Source: Puccinellia tenuiflora
Taxonomy: Eukaryota; Streptophyta; Magnoliopsida; Poales; Poaceae
Assembly (NCBI GenBank): GCA_012064385.1
Contig: QRDG01000534.1
Span: 1,694,086-1,758,085, forward strand
Reading direction: 5' to 3'
DNA: 64,000 nt
Shown: positions 55,293 to 64,000 of the stretch, piece after piece
How the letters are laid out: every line of letters starts with the position of its first letter
Numbering within the stretch: the first letter of the stretch is position 1
Position numbers and translations under genes: made by a program
The notes under the pieces: model-generated
What the model was told of the DNA's origin: nothing
The model's database searches: none
The model's input: only the letters and a program-made list of their open reading frames with translations

Positions 55293-55981
55293 CATAGTTT
55301 AAAAAACCGGACCGGTAATCGAACCGGTGAGGCTGTCGGTTCAGGTTTTTACCGGTCGGACCGCTGGTTCACCGGTTCACTATCTGGTTTTTTAAGATAT
55401 AAAGTAATATATTTTCACTTATATATGTTGCAAGAAATAATAATTTTGTATGCAAAAATATTCCAGATTTGTAATTTGGCATAATGATGAAATAGCAGAG
55501 AGTCAATAGATAACATCAACTTACGATTCTCAGGCCCCAACCGCAAGCAGCAAGTCAACAGTAGGCAGAAACAGCCATTGTATTATAAAGACACCGTGGT
55601 ATATGTATAAAGCAGCAAACCGTATCCTATTGTGAGCTGATAGTGCCACTACCGTGTACTAGATAATAGATGTATACTGTGGTATCTCGCCTTACAACAC
55701 GAATCATTCATTGGTCAGCTGGTTTAGTAATCATTTCTACTTCGCGCGTGCACGTGAGGTGTAGGGATCGAAACCTGCTCGCCTCAATTAAAATTTTATA
55801 ACACTCAATAATTGAACCGGTTAGACCAGATCGCCCGGTTCAGTGCGAAAACCGCCGGTCGGACCGCGATTTTTCCGGTCTGCTAGCGCCACCGATCCAG
55901 TGCGCTTAAGAAACCGGCTGAGGCTCCGGTTCCGGTTTTTTCCGGTTGAACCGACGGTCCGGTCCGGTTTTTTAAACTATG
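55293..55981. mobile_element. Non-autonomous hAT element (689 bp)
   Basis: The terminal inverted repeat CATAGTTTAAAAAACCGGAC is perfect at both ends. The 8-bp TSD GTTGAACC is at 55285-55292 and 55982-55989. The ends are rich in 'aaccggt' words; the middle is AT-rich and non-coding. It lies inside an exon of the CACTA protein. Confidence 0.92.
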
Positions 55982-56854
55982 GTTGAACCTGTCTTCCTCC
56001 TCCTCCTTCCGTCGCTTCTTTGCTCTCGATCGGCTTCTATAAGTATCTTTGTCTTTGGGAAACCCAATCTCCCAGGGATAACTAGGGCCAAGGCCTCGTG
56101 TTCGTCCTCCGTGTTCGGCATTCCCGAGGACCTTTGTCAGCAAGTCTTTCTCTCTATCGGGACGGAACTTTGTTTTCCCCTCTTTAATTTCTTTCACCAC
56201 TTTCAGCCATGTCTCCCTGGGTACCTTAATCCCGTCACTGCAAACAAGGTCCCCTGTCTCATCGTCATACTCACTCCCATGCGCAAGGAAAAAATTTCTT
56301 GCCCTCAATTCCCATTCTTCGCGAATTGGTTCTGGAATGATCCCTTTAGCAAGCAGCGCTTCCTCAATTTTATCCCACTTTGGCATGCCAGTCACGTAGC
56401 CCCCCTGTCCCGAGGCGATGGTGATATTTCTTTTTCGCAGCATTTGTCTTGTTTCGTGTTGACTTTTCTGTAGCATCTGCTGACTGCTTGTACTTCACAA
56501 ATGCATCCCAATAAGCCTTCTGCTTCGCTAGATAGCCTTCGAATTTTGGAGCAATATTGTTCTTCTGATACTCTTGCCATAATGTTTTCTTCCACTATCG
56601 GAATAGTTCGGCCATCTTCTTAAGAGTAAACACCTTGACTTTGTCCCTCAATGCAGCTATGTCGTCCTCTTCCTCACATTCTGGGAGGGTGAAATGTGCC
56701 ATGAGGTCATTCCAAAGACCATCTTTGTACCTTTCGGCGACATACTCATTATCTTCCACCCCTTTGGGCTTATGCCACTCTCGAACGGTGATCAGGACGC
56801 GATCCCTAACCATAACTCCGCATTGTTTTACAAATTTATTTGCAACCTTTATGG

Positions 56855-58380
56855 CAGCGGCGGACGCAGGAAACAAATGGAGGGTGGGCTAGGAAATTAT
56901 CAAAGGGTGCCACCGGCGATTTTTTTTTTTTTTGACAACACATGTAATCCATAATTGCACTGAAAGGACTATATAAATAAGTTGAAGTCTCACAATATTA
57001 TAGCTCACCAAATAATTCAAACACATAAATAAAGTCTGACATGATAAAATATAGCATAAATAGAAAATTACATCACTATGACTTCTTTTTAACTCTACGT
57101 TCTCTCATTGCCATGAAAGCTTCCACTATCACATCTTCACTTACTTTCAAGAACAATTCTCGCTCAATAAATGTCACTAAGCAATGGTTCAAGAGCTCAT
57201 CACCCATGCAATTTTTCAACTTATTTTTCACTAGACTCATTGCAAAAAAGACTCTTTCAACATTCGCCGTCGCCACCGGTAAGATCAATATCAATTTGAG
57301 AAGCAAGTAGACCAAGTCATAAACAAGGTGCTTTTTTTGTCTCAACAAGCAAAGTAGAGAGCTCACCAAGATGATTTACACATTTGAACCTCTCATCTTT
57401 TCTCATGTCATCAATAAAGTTTTCAAGTTGGAACTCAAGCCTTATCAAATCCACACTTGATATGTCATTGGGGTAGAATTGAGCAAGTCGCATTACCTTT
57501 TGTGCATCATAAGAAGCAAATGAATTCGATGGATTCAAGGCCGACATGCAAATAAGCAACTCCGTATTGACCTCATCAAACCGATTGTCAAGCTCTTGAA
57601 TAATTTGATCAAGTACACCAAGAAATACTTCTCTTCGATAACGATCATCATTTGTTTGTATTTCATAATACCGTTGTGATCTTCCATGAGCCACATATTG
57701 ATAATCCGGTGAAGGAACTTCAATGCCATGTTTATTGCAAAACAATGTCACCTTTGCAAGAAATCCTTCCCATCCACGAGACCTCTACAATTAGAAGAAA
57801 AATTGTCAATTGGTTGCTAGTTGGAGACAAGAAATTTACACAATGCATAGCAAATTGGGGTTTTTTCTTATTCGGTTTGGGCAAATGAAAATCCATTAGT
57901 AAAAATGATTAACCTACTGGCTACTACAAACTAATGCATTAAGCCATCCAGTAATGAAGCCATCAACGAAACCTACTACAAATTATACCTTGGGGGTTGG
58001 GGCTTGGGCGACGAGCGACGGCGGCGCGGCTTTGTGGCGGCCGGCCGGCGGGGCCCCGGGGAGGCCGGGTAGGGACGGGCGGCGGCTGGCGTGTCGGGGA
58101 GTCGGCCGGCGGCGAAGACGGAAGAGTGGGGGCGGGGCGGCGGCGGCCGGGGGAAGGGCAGGGCCGCAGGGGCTAGGTCATCGCCATGGCCTTCTTTCCT
58201 CGAGCTCTTTCCTCTGGATCGATTCGCGAATCAGTTCTCGTCACAGGCTAGCGCTGAAAAAAAAGGGGCCAAGAGTCCAAACTGGGCCTAATCTGCTTAA
58301 TATCTGGGGGGGGTCCGTTTTTTTCTCAAAATTCTGGGTGGGCCGCTGCCCACCCTGCCCGCCCGCTGCGTCCGCCACTG
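56855..58380 (-). mobile_element. hAT element with partial transposase
   Basis: It starts 'cagcggcggacgcag' and ends 'ctgcgtccgccactg', near-perfect inverted ends of a common grass hAT family. A transposase remnant lies at 57076-57751 and a GC-rich 5' region at 57990-58200. No clean 8-bp TSD is seen (flanks ctttatgg / aaggttcc), so flanking bases were altered. It splits the CACTA gene between GEPLEP and IKVANKF. Confidence 0.8.
57076..57751 (-). pseudogene. C-terminal part of a hAT transposase (zf-MYM1-like)
   Basis: Frame 57751-57317 has family segments LFCNKHGIEVPS, YRREVFLGVLDQIIQEL and LICMSALNPSNSF. After a one-base shift in an A-run near 57335-57342 the frame continues to 57076 with PVATANVERVFFAMSLVK, the hAT dimerisation motif. 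The N-terminal half is absent. Confidence 0.82.
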
Positions 58381-59022
58381 AAGGTTCCAATGGTTCGCCC
58401 AGTGGTGATATCTTTGTAATTGTATAATGCGCAGATGGGGCCAACTTTTTGGCCGGGCCTCGTTTGGAACATTTGCTCGATGTGGAGGCCTAAGAGAAGA
58501 AACATTCGTCAATTCATATATATACAACTCAATTAATGCATCTACTGATCATCGGACTTCATATATATACCTCACCGGACTTCGTTAAGGGTCCATCGTC
58601 GGATCCGTCGCCTTCTCCATCATCAGAGGCGTCGGCTTCCCCCTCATTTTGGTCGACCTCTTCACCCTCACCGGATGGGTTCAGATACATCGAGGGAGAT
58701 TCGGGTGGATTAGCACTGGGGGCGTTGTGGATTATGTCCTCGAGAATTTCTTCTTGTGTTAGGTCTCTGCGGATTGGACTAGGTGGTTCCATAGTTTCTG
58801 CAAAATGCACACAATATCATTATCGCATACAATATTGCTACTAGTACATAAAAATACTACAAAAATAATACTACATACAAATAGTACATAAAAATACACC
58901 ACGAATAATATCACAAATACATCTAGAATAATCCAGTTACATAGCTCGGGTCCATTATTTTTTAAACCTAATACATCATGAATAATATCACTAATACATC
59001 TCCCATGCATTAACCTCTCAAA

Positions 59023-59406
59023 CTAACTTCGACCGGTTCCTGAGCCGCGGGGTGCTGAGCCGCCGGCGCTGCGCATCCAAAGAGAAGGAACCCTCACAGG
59101 GTCATAGCTCACATGATAAGGAACCCTCTGAACAAACGACCATCTATTGCTATAATGCCTATCCAATAGATACATGTAGCGATGGACATGCTCGTCCTCC
59201 TCTCTGATACGGTGACGGACCACCTCCTCGGGGGTCGGCTCCCTCTGCACCGAGCGTGGCCCACGCGACTGCCACCAAAGAAGATCCGGGTCGACGACAT
59301 CACCCGGATTCCTCACCAAGTTGCGCGTCCCGGAAGGTAGCACCTCCCAGTGCCAGCTGGGCGGAGCCCAGTCCCGCACATCGCCCCTCTGATCCAACAG
59401 GGACAT
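59023..59406 (-). CDS. CACTA accessory ORF A (127 aa)
   Basis: Start at MSLLDQRGDVRDW (59406; a Met five codons upstream is also in frame). Conserved-looking stretches are PPSWHWEVLPSGTRNL, DPDLLWWQSRGP and VPYHVSYDPVRVPSLW. Similar short ORFs accompany Triticeae CACTA elements in my knowledge; function is unknown. The frame is intact although the neighbouring transposase genes are broken. Confidence 0.6.
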   Translation of the reverse strand: MSLLDQRGDVRDWAPPSWHWEVLPSGTRNLVRNPGDVVDPDLLWWQSRGPRSVQREPTPEEVVRHRIREEDEHVHRYMYLLDRHYSNRWSFVQRVPYHVSYDPVRVPSLWMRSAGGSAPRGSGTGRS

Positions 59407-59439
59407 CGTTGCCGAGAACAATAAACTAAAAACACCTAA

Positions 59440-59790
59440 GTCAAAATTTCTATTTCTACACTAAAAAAGTAATACCAATTTAACTTAGTAATAAAATTTC
59501 TAAAGTACCAATTTAACTTAGCAAAATTTGTATTTCTACAGTAAAAACGTAATACCAATTTAACTTAGCAAAATTTCTATTTCTACACTAAAAAAGTAAT
59601 ACCAATTTAACTTAGCAAAATTTCTAATATACCAATTTAACTTTGTAATAAAATTTGTAAAGTACCAATTTAACTTAGCAAAATGTCTAAATACCAATCC
59701 AACTAATCAAAAATTTAACCTAAAATTAAACTACCCAAAAAATCTACCTAATTAACTGATCTAAATTTAAACTAACCTAAAAATCCACCT
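59440..59790. repeat. AT-rich minisatellite in the CACTA interior
   Basis: 'ataccaatttaacttag' recurs at about 59472, 59552 and 59599, with truncated copies between. The spacer words are 'atttctatttctacac' and 'aaaaaagta'. Confidence 0.8.
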
Positions 59791-59809
59791 AATTAACTGA
59801 TAAAAAAAC

Positions 59810-60300
59810 TAACCTCGGGCGCGGAGGAAGGCTCGAGCAGCGGGCGCGGAGGACGGCGGGCTCGAGCGGCGGAGGATGGCGCGCTCGGGCGGCGGAGGAG
59901 GCGACGGGCGCGCGGGGACGGAGGGCGCGGATCGGAGGACGGCGGGCGCGGACGACGGCGGGCGACAGGCGCTCGGGGACGGAGGCGACGGGCGCGTGGC
60001 GGCGGAGGCGAAGGGCGCGCGGCGGAGGAGAGCGGCCGGCGGCAGGAGGCGACGGTGGCGGTGGAAAATTTCGGCAGCCTGACGGCGCTAAGTCACAAAA
60101 TGGCTTTCGGTGTCGCGGTCTGAGCCACGCACCGGGGAGACGGCCAGCTTTATACACCCCCTTTAGTCGCGGGGCGTAGTCACGGGTTCAGCCATGCCCC
60201 GCGACTAAAGGGGGTGGGGGCGGGGGCGGTTTCAGATCCAAAGCTTTAGTCGCGGCTGGTGGTACGGGCCGCGACTAATGGCCCAAAAAATTTGCGCGCT
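59810..60300. repeat. GC-rich repeat block and internal copies of CACTA subterminal repeats
   Basis: 59815-60050 reiterates 'cggcgggcgcgga' words. 60159-60280 holds 'tttagtcgcgg...ccgcgactaa' units like those at the left terminus, although this is the interior of the element. Confidence 0.7.
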
Positions 60301-60745
60301 GGGCCAAAAATGCGCTCGCGCGCCGTTTTCTCTGTTTTTTCAAATCTGGCATAATTTCAAAACATTTGAATATTTGAATGAATTTGAGAAAACTTTCAAC
60401 ATGAAAAGTGCTTGAATTTGAATAAGTAATCCAAAACCATTTTCTGTTTTATAAAATAATTATTGTAACTCTACATACTATTAACAATTTTTCCATTTTC
60501 AATTAAAAAATGGATTAACTAATATTTTTTTGCATATTTTCGAATCTTGGAGCTAATGACAACAGTGGATCATTTGATAACAACTAGTTCATCGACCGAA
60601 TACAAATCATTTATCCTAACCAATGACAACAGTATGGTATGACAACAGTGGATCATTTGTCCTAACAATCTTTGTCATACTCCTGCCTAGGCCTATAATA
60701 CTCATCCTCGTAATCGTCGTCGTCGTCGCTGTCATCGTACGGCGC
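60301..60745. other. Spacer in the CACTA element
   Basis: AT-rich. 'gtatgacaacagtggatcat' and 'atgacaacagtggatcattt' form a short direct repeat (60555, 60639). 'ttcatcgaccgaatacaaat' at about 60590 recurs in the tandem repeat at 61.8-62.1 kb. Confidence 0.6.
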
Positions 60746-61204
60746 TCATGGCTCCAACCTCGACGGGTGAGCACGCCTGGACTGGATGTGAGGGTACCGC
60801 AGTCGGGGGTTATCGCCGGCCGTGATGTAGTCCATGACGCTCTGGAGAGTCTGGCCACCCCACCACAGCTGACGGCCGGCCTCGTTGAAGTTCGAAGGAG
60901 GTGGGCCGTCCTCCTCGTACCTGGCGAGCGCCCTCTCACGCCGATTCATGAAGAAGGCGTCCCAAGTTGGGCGGTAGTCGGGATGCCAGCGGGGATCCAT
61001 CCGCTGCTCCGGCGTGAGCTCGAGGTAGTAGTGGTTCGTGATGGCCGCCCGGCGCGCCACACCTTGAGGGACAGGAGGGACCGGCACGCCTCTGGCGCTC
61101 AGCCACCAGCCAGCGGGGACAAGGTAGCCGGGCGGGCAGGGGTAGTTTGAGGCGCAAAGCGCCTCCGCCTGAGGGTAGGTTAGAGTGGGTACGGTGGAAG
61201 CCAT
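60746..61204 (-). CDS. CACTA accessory ORF B (152 aa)
   Basis: It starts MASTVPTLTYPQAEALCAS at 61204 with an AT-rich promoter-like region behind it ('catatatatagtg' at 61267). Typical stretches are PCPPGYLVPAGWWLSA, RRAAITNHYYLEL, DPRWHPDY and LWWGGQTLQSVMDYI. ORFs of this kind are carried by many Triticeae CACTA elements and are often annotated as hypothetical proteins. No enzymatic motif; intact frame. Confidence 0.65.
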   Translation of the reverse strand: MASTVPTLTYPQAEALCASNYPCPPGYLVPAGWWLSARGVPVPPVPQGVARRAAITNHYYLELTPEQRMDPRWHPDYRPTWDAFFMNRRERALARYEEDGPPPSNFNEAGRQLWWGGQTLQSVMDYITAGDNPRLRYPHIQSRRAHPSRLEP

Positions 61205-61320
61205 GGGAGAGTGATGAGGTTGCAGATATGAGTTTAGATGTGATATGGCAATGGCGGCCAATCCTACATATATATAGTGAGAAATGGCGGGAAGACGAAG
61301 GCGGGAAGCGGTGGAAGAAG

Positions 61321-61474
61321 CACACAGATCGTGTGTTTCCTTCGAGCGCTTGTGAGTCATTGGATCAGAAGCACATGGATCGTGTGTTTCCTTGTAGCGC
61401 TTGTGAGCCGTTGGATCAGAAGCACACGGATCGTGTGTTTCCTTGTAGCGCTTGTGAGCCGTTGGATCAGGTGT
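61321..61474. repeat. Three 51-bp tandem repeats
   Basis: Copies begin 'caca(c/t)(a/g)gatcgtgtgtttcc' at 61321, 61372 and 61423. The unit length is a multiple of three, and the plus strand stays open through all copies. Confidence 0.9.
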
Positions 61475-61492
61475 GTGTCATTGGTTAGATGT

Positions 61493-61610
61493 GCTCCTTT
61501 AATCCCGGTTCCAGCTACCAACCGGTACTAAAAAGGTGAAGATAAGGCACACATATCAACGCTCCTTTAGTCCCGGTTCCAGCTACCAACCGGGACTAAA
61601 AAGGTGAAGA
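61493..61610. repeat. 68-bp tandem repeat of the CACTA 'tttagtcccgg' type
   Basis: 'gctcctttaatcccggttcc' at 61493 and 'gctcctttagtcccggttcc' at 61561. Each contains the inverted 'accggtacta/accgggactaa'. It lies between ORF B and the hairpin. Confidence 0.88.
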
Positions 61611-61701
61611 GTTGCCCTATATAAGTACCCACCATGAGGAGGAAGAGGAAAAGGAAGAACAAGAGCACGACAATAGCAGAGAGAGAAGACATAGGACTCC
61701 T

Positions 61702-61769
61702 CTATGCACGAGCTTCTCGAAGATGTCGTTGGGCAGTGACCTATGACATCTTCGAGGGGCTCGGCATAG
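61702..61769 (+). ncRNA. Small hairpin, possible small-RNA precursor
   Basis: The arms 61702-61727 and 61745-61769 pair over about 25 bp with few mismatches (core CTCGAAGATGTC against GACATCTTCGAG); the loop is 17 nt. Size and pairing suit a miRNA/siRNA foldback. It sits just after a TATA-like 'ccctatataagtaccc' (61616). No evidence of processing from sequence alone. Confidence 0.4.
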
Positions 61770-61794
61770 AAGCGTTCTCTCAGTGATAAGAGGG

Positions 61795-62140
61795 TTCTAT
61801 CTAGAAATCCTTCAGTTCATCGACCGAATACAAATCAAACGGTTTCACCTGCATACGTCCTATGGTGCATTTTATATGCGGGCACTCTCTAGCCACAGTA
61901 GGACTGTATGCAGGTGATACTGTGTGTTTTGTTCTATCTATAAATCCTTCAGTACATCGACCGAATACAAATCATTCGGATTCCCTGCATATGTCCTACG
62001 GTGCATTTGATATGCGGGCACTCTCTAGCCACCGTAGGACTGTATGCAGGTGAAACCGTTTGTTTTGTTCTATCTAGAAATCCTTCTGTTCATCGACCGA
62101 ATACAAATCATTCAGATTCCCTGCATACATCCCGACAGTG
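61795..62140. repeat. ~137-bp tandem repeat (2.5 copies) with internal foldback
   Basis: Copies begin 'ttctatcta(g/t)aaatcctt' at 61795, 61932 and 62068. Each full unit contains 'cctgcatacgtcctatggtg' and a partner 'cagtaggactgtatgcagg' about 45 bp later, so every unit folds into a hairpin. Confidence 0.88.
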
Positions 62141-62206
62141 CATATAGTCAAAACATATGGTTTGTATTCGCATATAGCCATTATTACACATCACGAACAT
62201 CCCTAT

Positions 62207-64000
62207 CTAGTGTTGTGGTTTTCTTCTGCGCCGTAGCCATTGAGCATCTTCATCATTTAACAAGATGCATGGGTCAGTTTTCACTGTGAAGGGTGGAATT
62301 TCATGAAACTTATTATAATCTTCTGACATGTCTGTCTTGTCATCCACTCCCACGATGTTTCTTTTCCCTGAAAGAACTATGTGGTGCTTTGGCTCATCGG
62401 ACGATGTATTCTTTTGCTGCTTTCTTTTTCTTGATTTCGTAGACATGTCCGTCACATAGAAAAACTGAGCCACATCGTTGGCTAGGACGAATGGTTCGTC
62501 CATGTATGCAAGATTTTTTAGATCCACTATTGTCATGCCGTACTTTTGGTCTACATGTACCCCGCCTCCTGTCAGCTTGACCCATTTGCACCGAAACAAA
62601 GGGACCTTAAAAGTAGGTCCATAGTCAAGTTCCCATATCTCCTCTATGTACCCATAATATGTGCCTTCTGCTCATTGTCGTCTGTTGCATCAAAGCGGAC
62701 ACCACTGTTTTGGTTGGTGCTCTTTTTATTTTGGGAGATCGTGTAAAATGTATTCCCATTTAGCTCGTACCCTTGGAAACTACATATAGTCAAAGATGGT
62801 AACCTGGCCAACAAGTACAGTTGATCTCCAACAGTGGTGTTATTCATGAGATGTGTCTGCAACCAACTGCCGAAAGTCGCCTCGTGTTCCCCTTTAATCC
62901 AGGACTTAGGCTCCCCCGGGTTTTCGGCGCGTAGAATATTCTTGTGTTTCTCGATATACGGAGCAACCACGGTGGAATTGTGTAGAACTGTGTAGTATGC
63001 TTGAGTGAAAGAAAGCGCGTCCCTACATACCGTTGCTTTCCTTCCTAGTATGCCTTTTCCAGTCAGTCTCCCCTCATACCGAGATTCAGAAACACCAATC
63101 GGCTTAAGGTCAGGAAGAAAGTCAACACAAAACTCAATGACCTCCTCTGTTTCATAGCCCTTGGAGATGCTTCCTTCTGGCCTAGCACGGTTATGAACAT
63201 ATTTCTTTAAGACTCACATGAACCTCTCGAAGGGGAACATATTGTGTAGAAACACAGGACCGAGAATTCTAATCTCTTCGACTAGGTGAACTAGGAGGTG
63301 CGTCATAATATTGAAGAAGGATGGCGGGAACAACAACTCGAAGCTGACCAGACATTGGACCACATCAATCTGTAACCCTGATAGACTTTCTGGATCGATT
63401 ACCTTCTGAGAAATTGCATTGAGGAATGCACATACCTTCACAATGGCTAGTCGAACATTTTCGGGTAGAATTCCCCTCAATGCAACCGGAAGCAATTACG
63501 TCATAAGCACGTGGCAGTCATGAGACTTTAGGTTTTGAAATTTTTTCTCTTTCATATTTACTATTCCCTTTATATTCGATGAGAAGCCAAACGGGACCTT
63601 GATACTGAAAAGGACTTCAAAAAATATTTCCTTCTCTTCTTTGGTAAGAGCGTAGCTGGCAGGCCCTTGAAACTGCCCTGCATGCATGCCGTCTCGTCCT
63701 TTATGACGTTGCTGGTCCTCCCGTGCTTTCGGTGTATCTTTTGACTTCCCATACAAGCCCAGGAAGTCTAGAATATTCACGCAAAGATTCTTTGTCAGGT
63801 GCATCACGTCGATTGCAGAGCGGACCTCATGGACTTTCCAATATTCTAGCTCCCAAAATATAGATTTCTTCTTCCACATGGGTGCGTGTCCGTCAGCGTC
63901 ATTCGGAACAGGTTCTCTGCCAGGACCCTTTCCAAAGATTACATTTAAATCCTTGACCATACCAAATACATCAGCACCACTACGGGGGACAGGCTTCGTC
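62207..64000 (-). pseudogene. CACTA TNP2 transposase, C-terminal part, broken
   Basis: The minus strand reads the C-terminal half of a TNP2-type transposase (Transposase_21 with DUF4218/DUF4216-like regions). Segments are RSAIDVMHLTKNLCVNILDF (from ~63810), KSHDCHVLM then LLPVALRGILPENVR, FPPSFFNIMTHLLVHLVEEI, FPFERFM then VLKKYVHNRARPEGSI, GEHEATFGSWLQTHL, and KVPLFRCKWVKLTGGGVHVD, ending at 62207. Lesions: TAA at 63496-63498, TGA at 63214-63216, and a one-base shift near 62644-62655. The N-terminal part with most catalytic residues lies beyond the window. TNP2 cuts CACTA ends; this copy cannot. Confidence 0.88.

Larger units (their letters stand above)
52821..58792 (-). pseudogene. CACTA TNP1-like protein with a C-terminal Ulp1 domain, broken
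   Basis: Minus-strand exons: 58792-58571, 58489-53870 (carrying two hAT insertions), 53777-53607, 53513-53403, 53308-53239, 53139-53044, 52955-52821. The start is MEPPSPIRRDLTQEE. Recognisable blocks are KRGPAKKLAP, VREWHKP, GGYVTGMPKW and a P/S/R-rich middle, the Transposase_24-like part of plant En/Spm ORFs. The end is a Ulp1-like domain: His in LHWILL, Asp in VEVMDPL, and Cys in GTHLCGYHVC with QPPG before it. Lesions: TAG at 56594-56596, a frameshift near 56398-56405, TAG at 55258-55260, and hAT insertions at 55293-55981 and 56855-58380. The Ulp1 exons themselves join without a stop. Confidence 0.8.
52251..64000 (-). mobile_element. CACTA (En/Spm-type) transposon, open at the right edge
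   Basis: It starts with CACTAGTGGGGACTAG, the terminal signature of Triticeae CACTA elements, followed by alternating 'ttagtcgcgg' and 'ccgcgactaa' subterminal repeats. The genes run on the minus strand: TNP2 transposase (62207 to beyond 64000), accessory ORF (60746-61204), accessory ORF (59023-59406), and a TNP1/Ulp1-like protein (52821-58792). Nonsense mutations and frameshifts in both main proteins and two hAT insertions show it is dead. The opposite terminus is not in the window. Confidence 0.9.

Noticed and set aside
1..64000. CRISPR arrays, rRNA or tRNA genes
   Set aside because: No regularly spaced repeat-spacer array, no rRNA sequence and no convincing tRNA cloverleaf seen; the tandem repeats are transposon-internal.

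Overview
The window looks like transposon-dense intergenic DNA from a large grass genome, most likely Triticeae (wheat, Aegilops or barley relatives). Pointers are CACTA ends with 'tttagtcgcgg/tttagtcccgg' subterminal repeats, Stowaway MITEs, LINE 3' tails, solo LTRs with 5-bp target duplications, and plant-type exon/intron structure. Nothing bacterial is visible. Only one locus looks like an ordinary host gene: a two-domain Dabb (stress-response A/B barrel) protein at 2265-3073, which carries a one-base frameshift in its second domain.

Layout. 1-1.5 kb: LINE 3' end and a duplicated gag fragment. 1.8-3.7 kb: the Dabb gene and its flanks. 4.0-4.6 kb: PIF/Harbinger transposase remnant. 6.2-8.5 kb: an antisense LINE tail split by a perfect solo LTR (TSD CCATC). 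10.6-11.1 kb: a 383-bp inverted-repeat element between two (TA)n arrays. 11.1-28.9 kb: a very large Mutator-like element with two convergent genes. One encodes a ~1718-aa protein with two successive Ulp1/C48 cysteine-protease-like catalytic sites. The other encodes a 1139-aa FAR1-type MULE transposase. All exon phases close in both genes. The only visible lesion is a solo LTR (TSD AACGT) in an exon of the transposase. 28.9-40 kb: another TA-flanked, motif-reiterating region with gene scraps (SRC2-type C2 domain), a Stowaway MITE and a full-length Copia element (TSD ACTGT). 40.3-44.3 kb: a young LTR element (TSD AGGTC) with no reverse transcriptase but one 1056-codon ORF that starts with a PTB-like RRM. 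45.3-48.4 kb: a long-TIR element, an element flanked by (CATA)n arrays, a MITE with an expanded GAA tract, and LINE RT debris. 52.25-64 kb: a CACTA element with its genes on the minus strand, running off the right edge. It has a TNP2 transposase, two accessory ORFs and a second, unrelated Ulp1-like protein. It is broken by nonsense mutations, frameshifts and two hAT insertions.

How the parts fit. There is no host pathway here; the logic is that of nested mobile elements. The most unusual material is (1) the double-protease MULE, (2) a set of elements flanked by simple-sequence arrays whose non-coding DNA reiterates one short word per element (tgaacttc, tgtacttc/tgtactgc, acgtaaa, ataccyaagttac), and (3) the RRM-only LTR element. 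Splice sites, domains and element ends were read by eye; no database search was possible.
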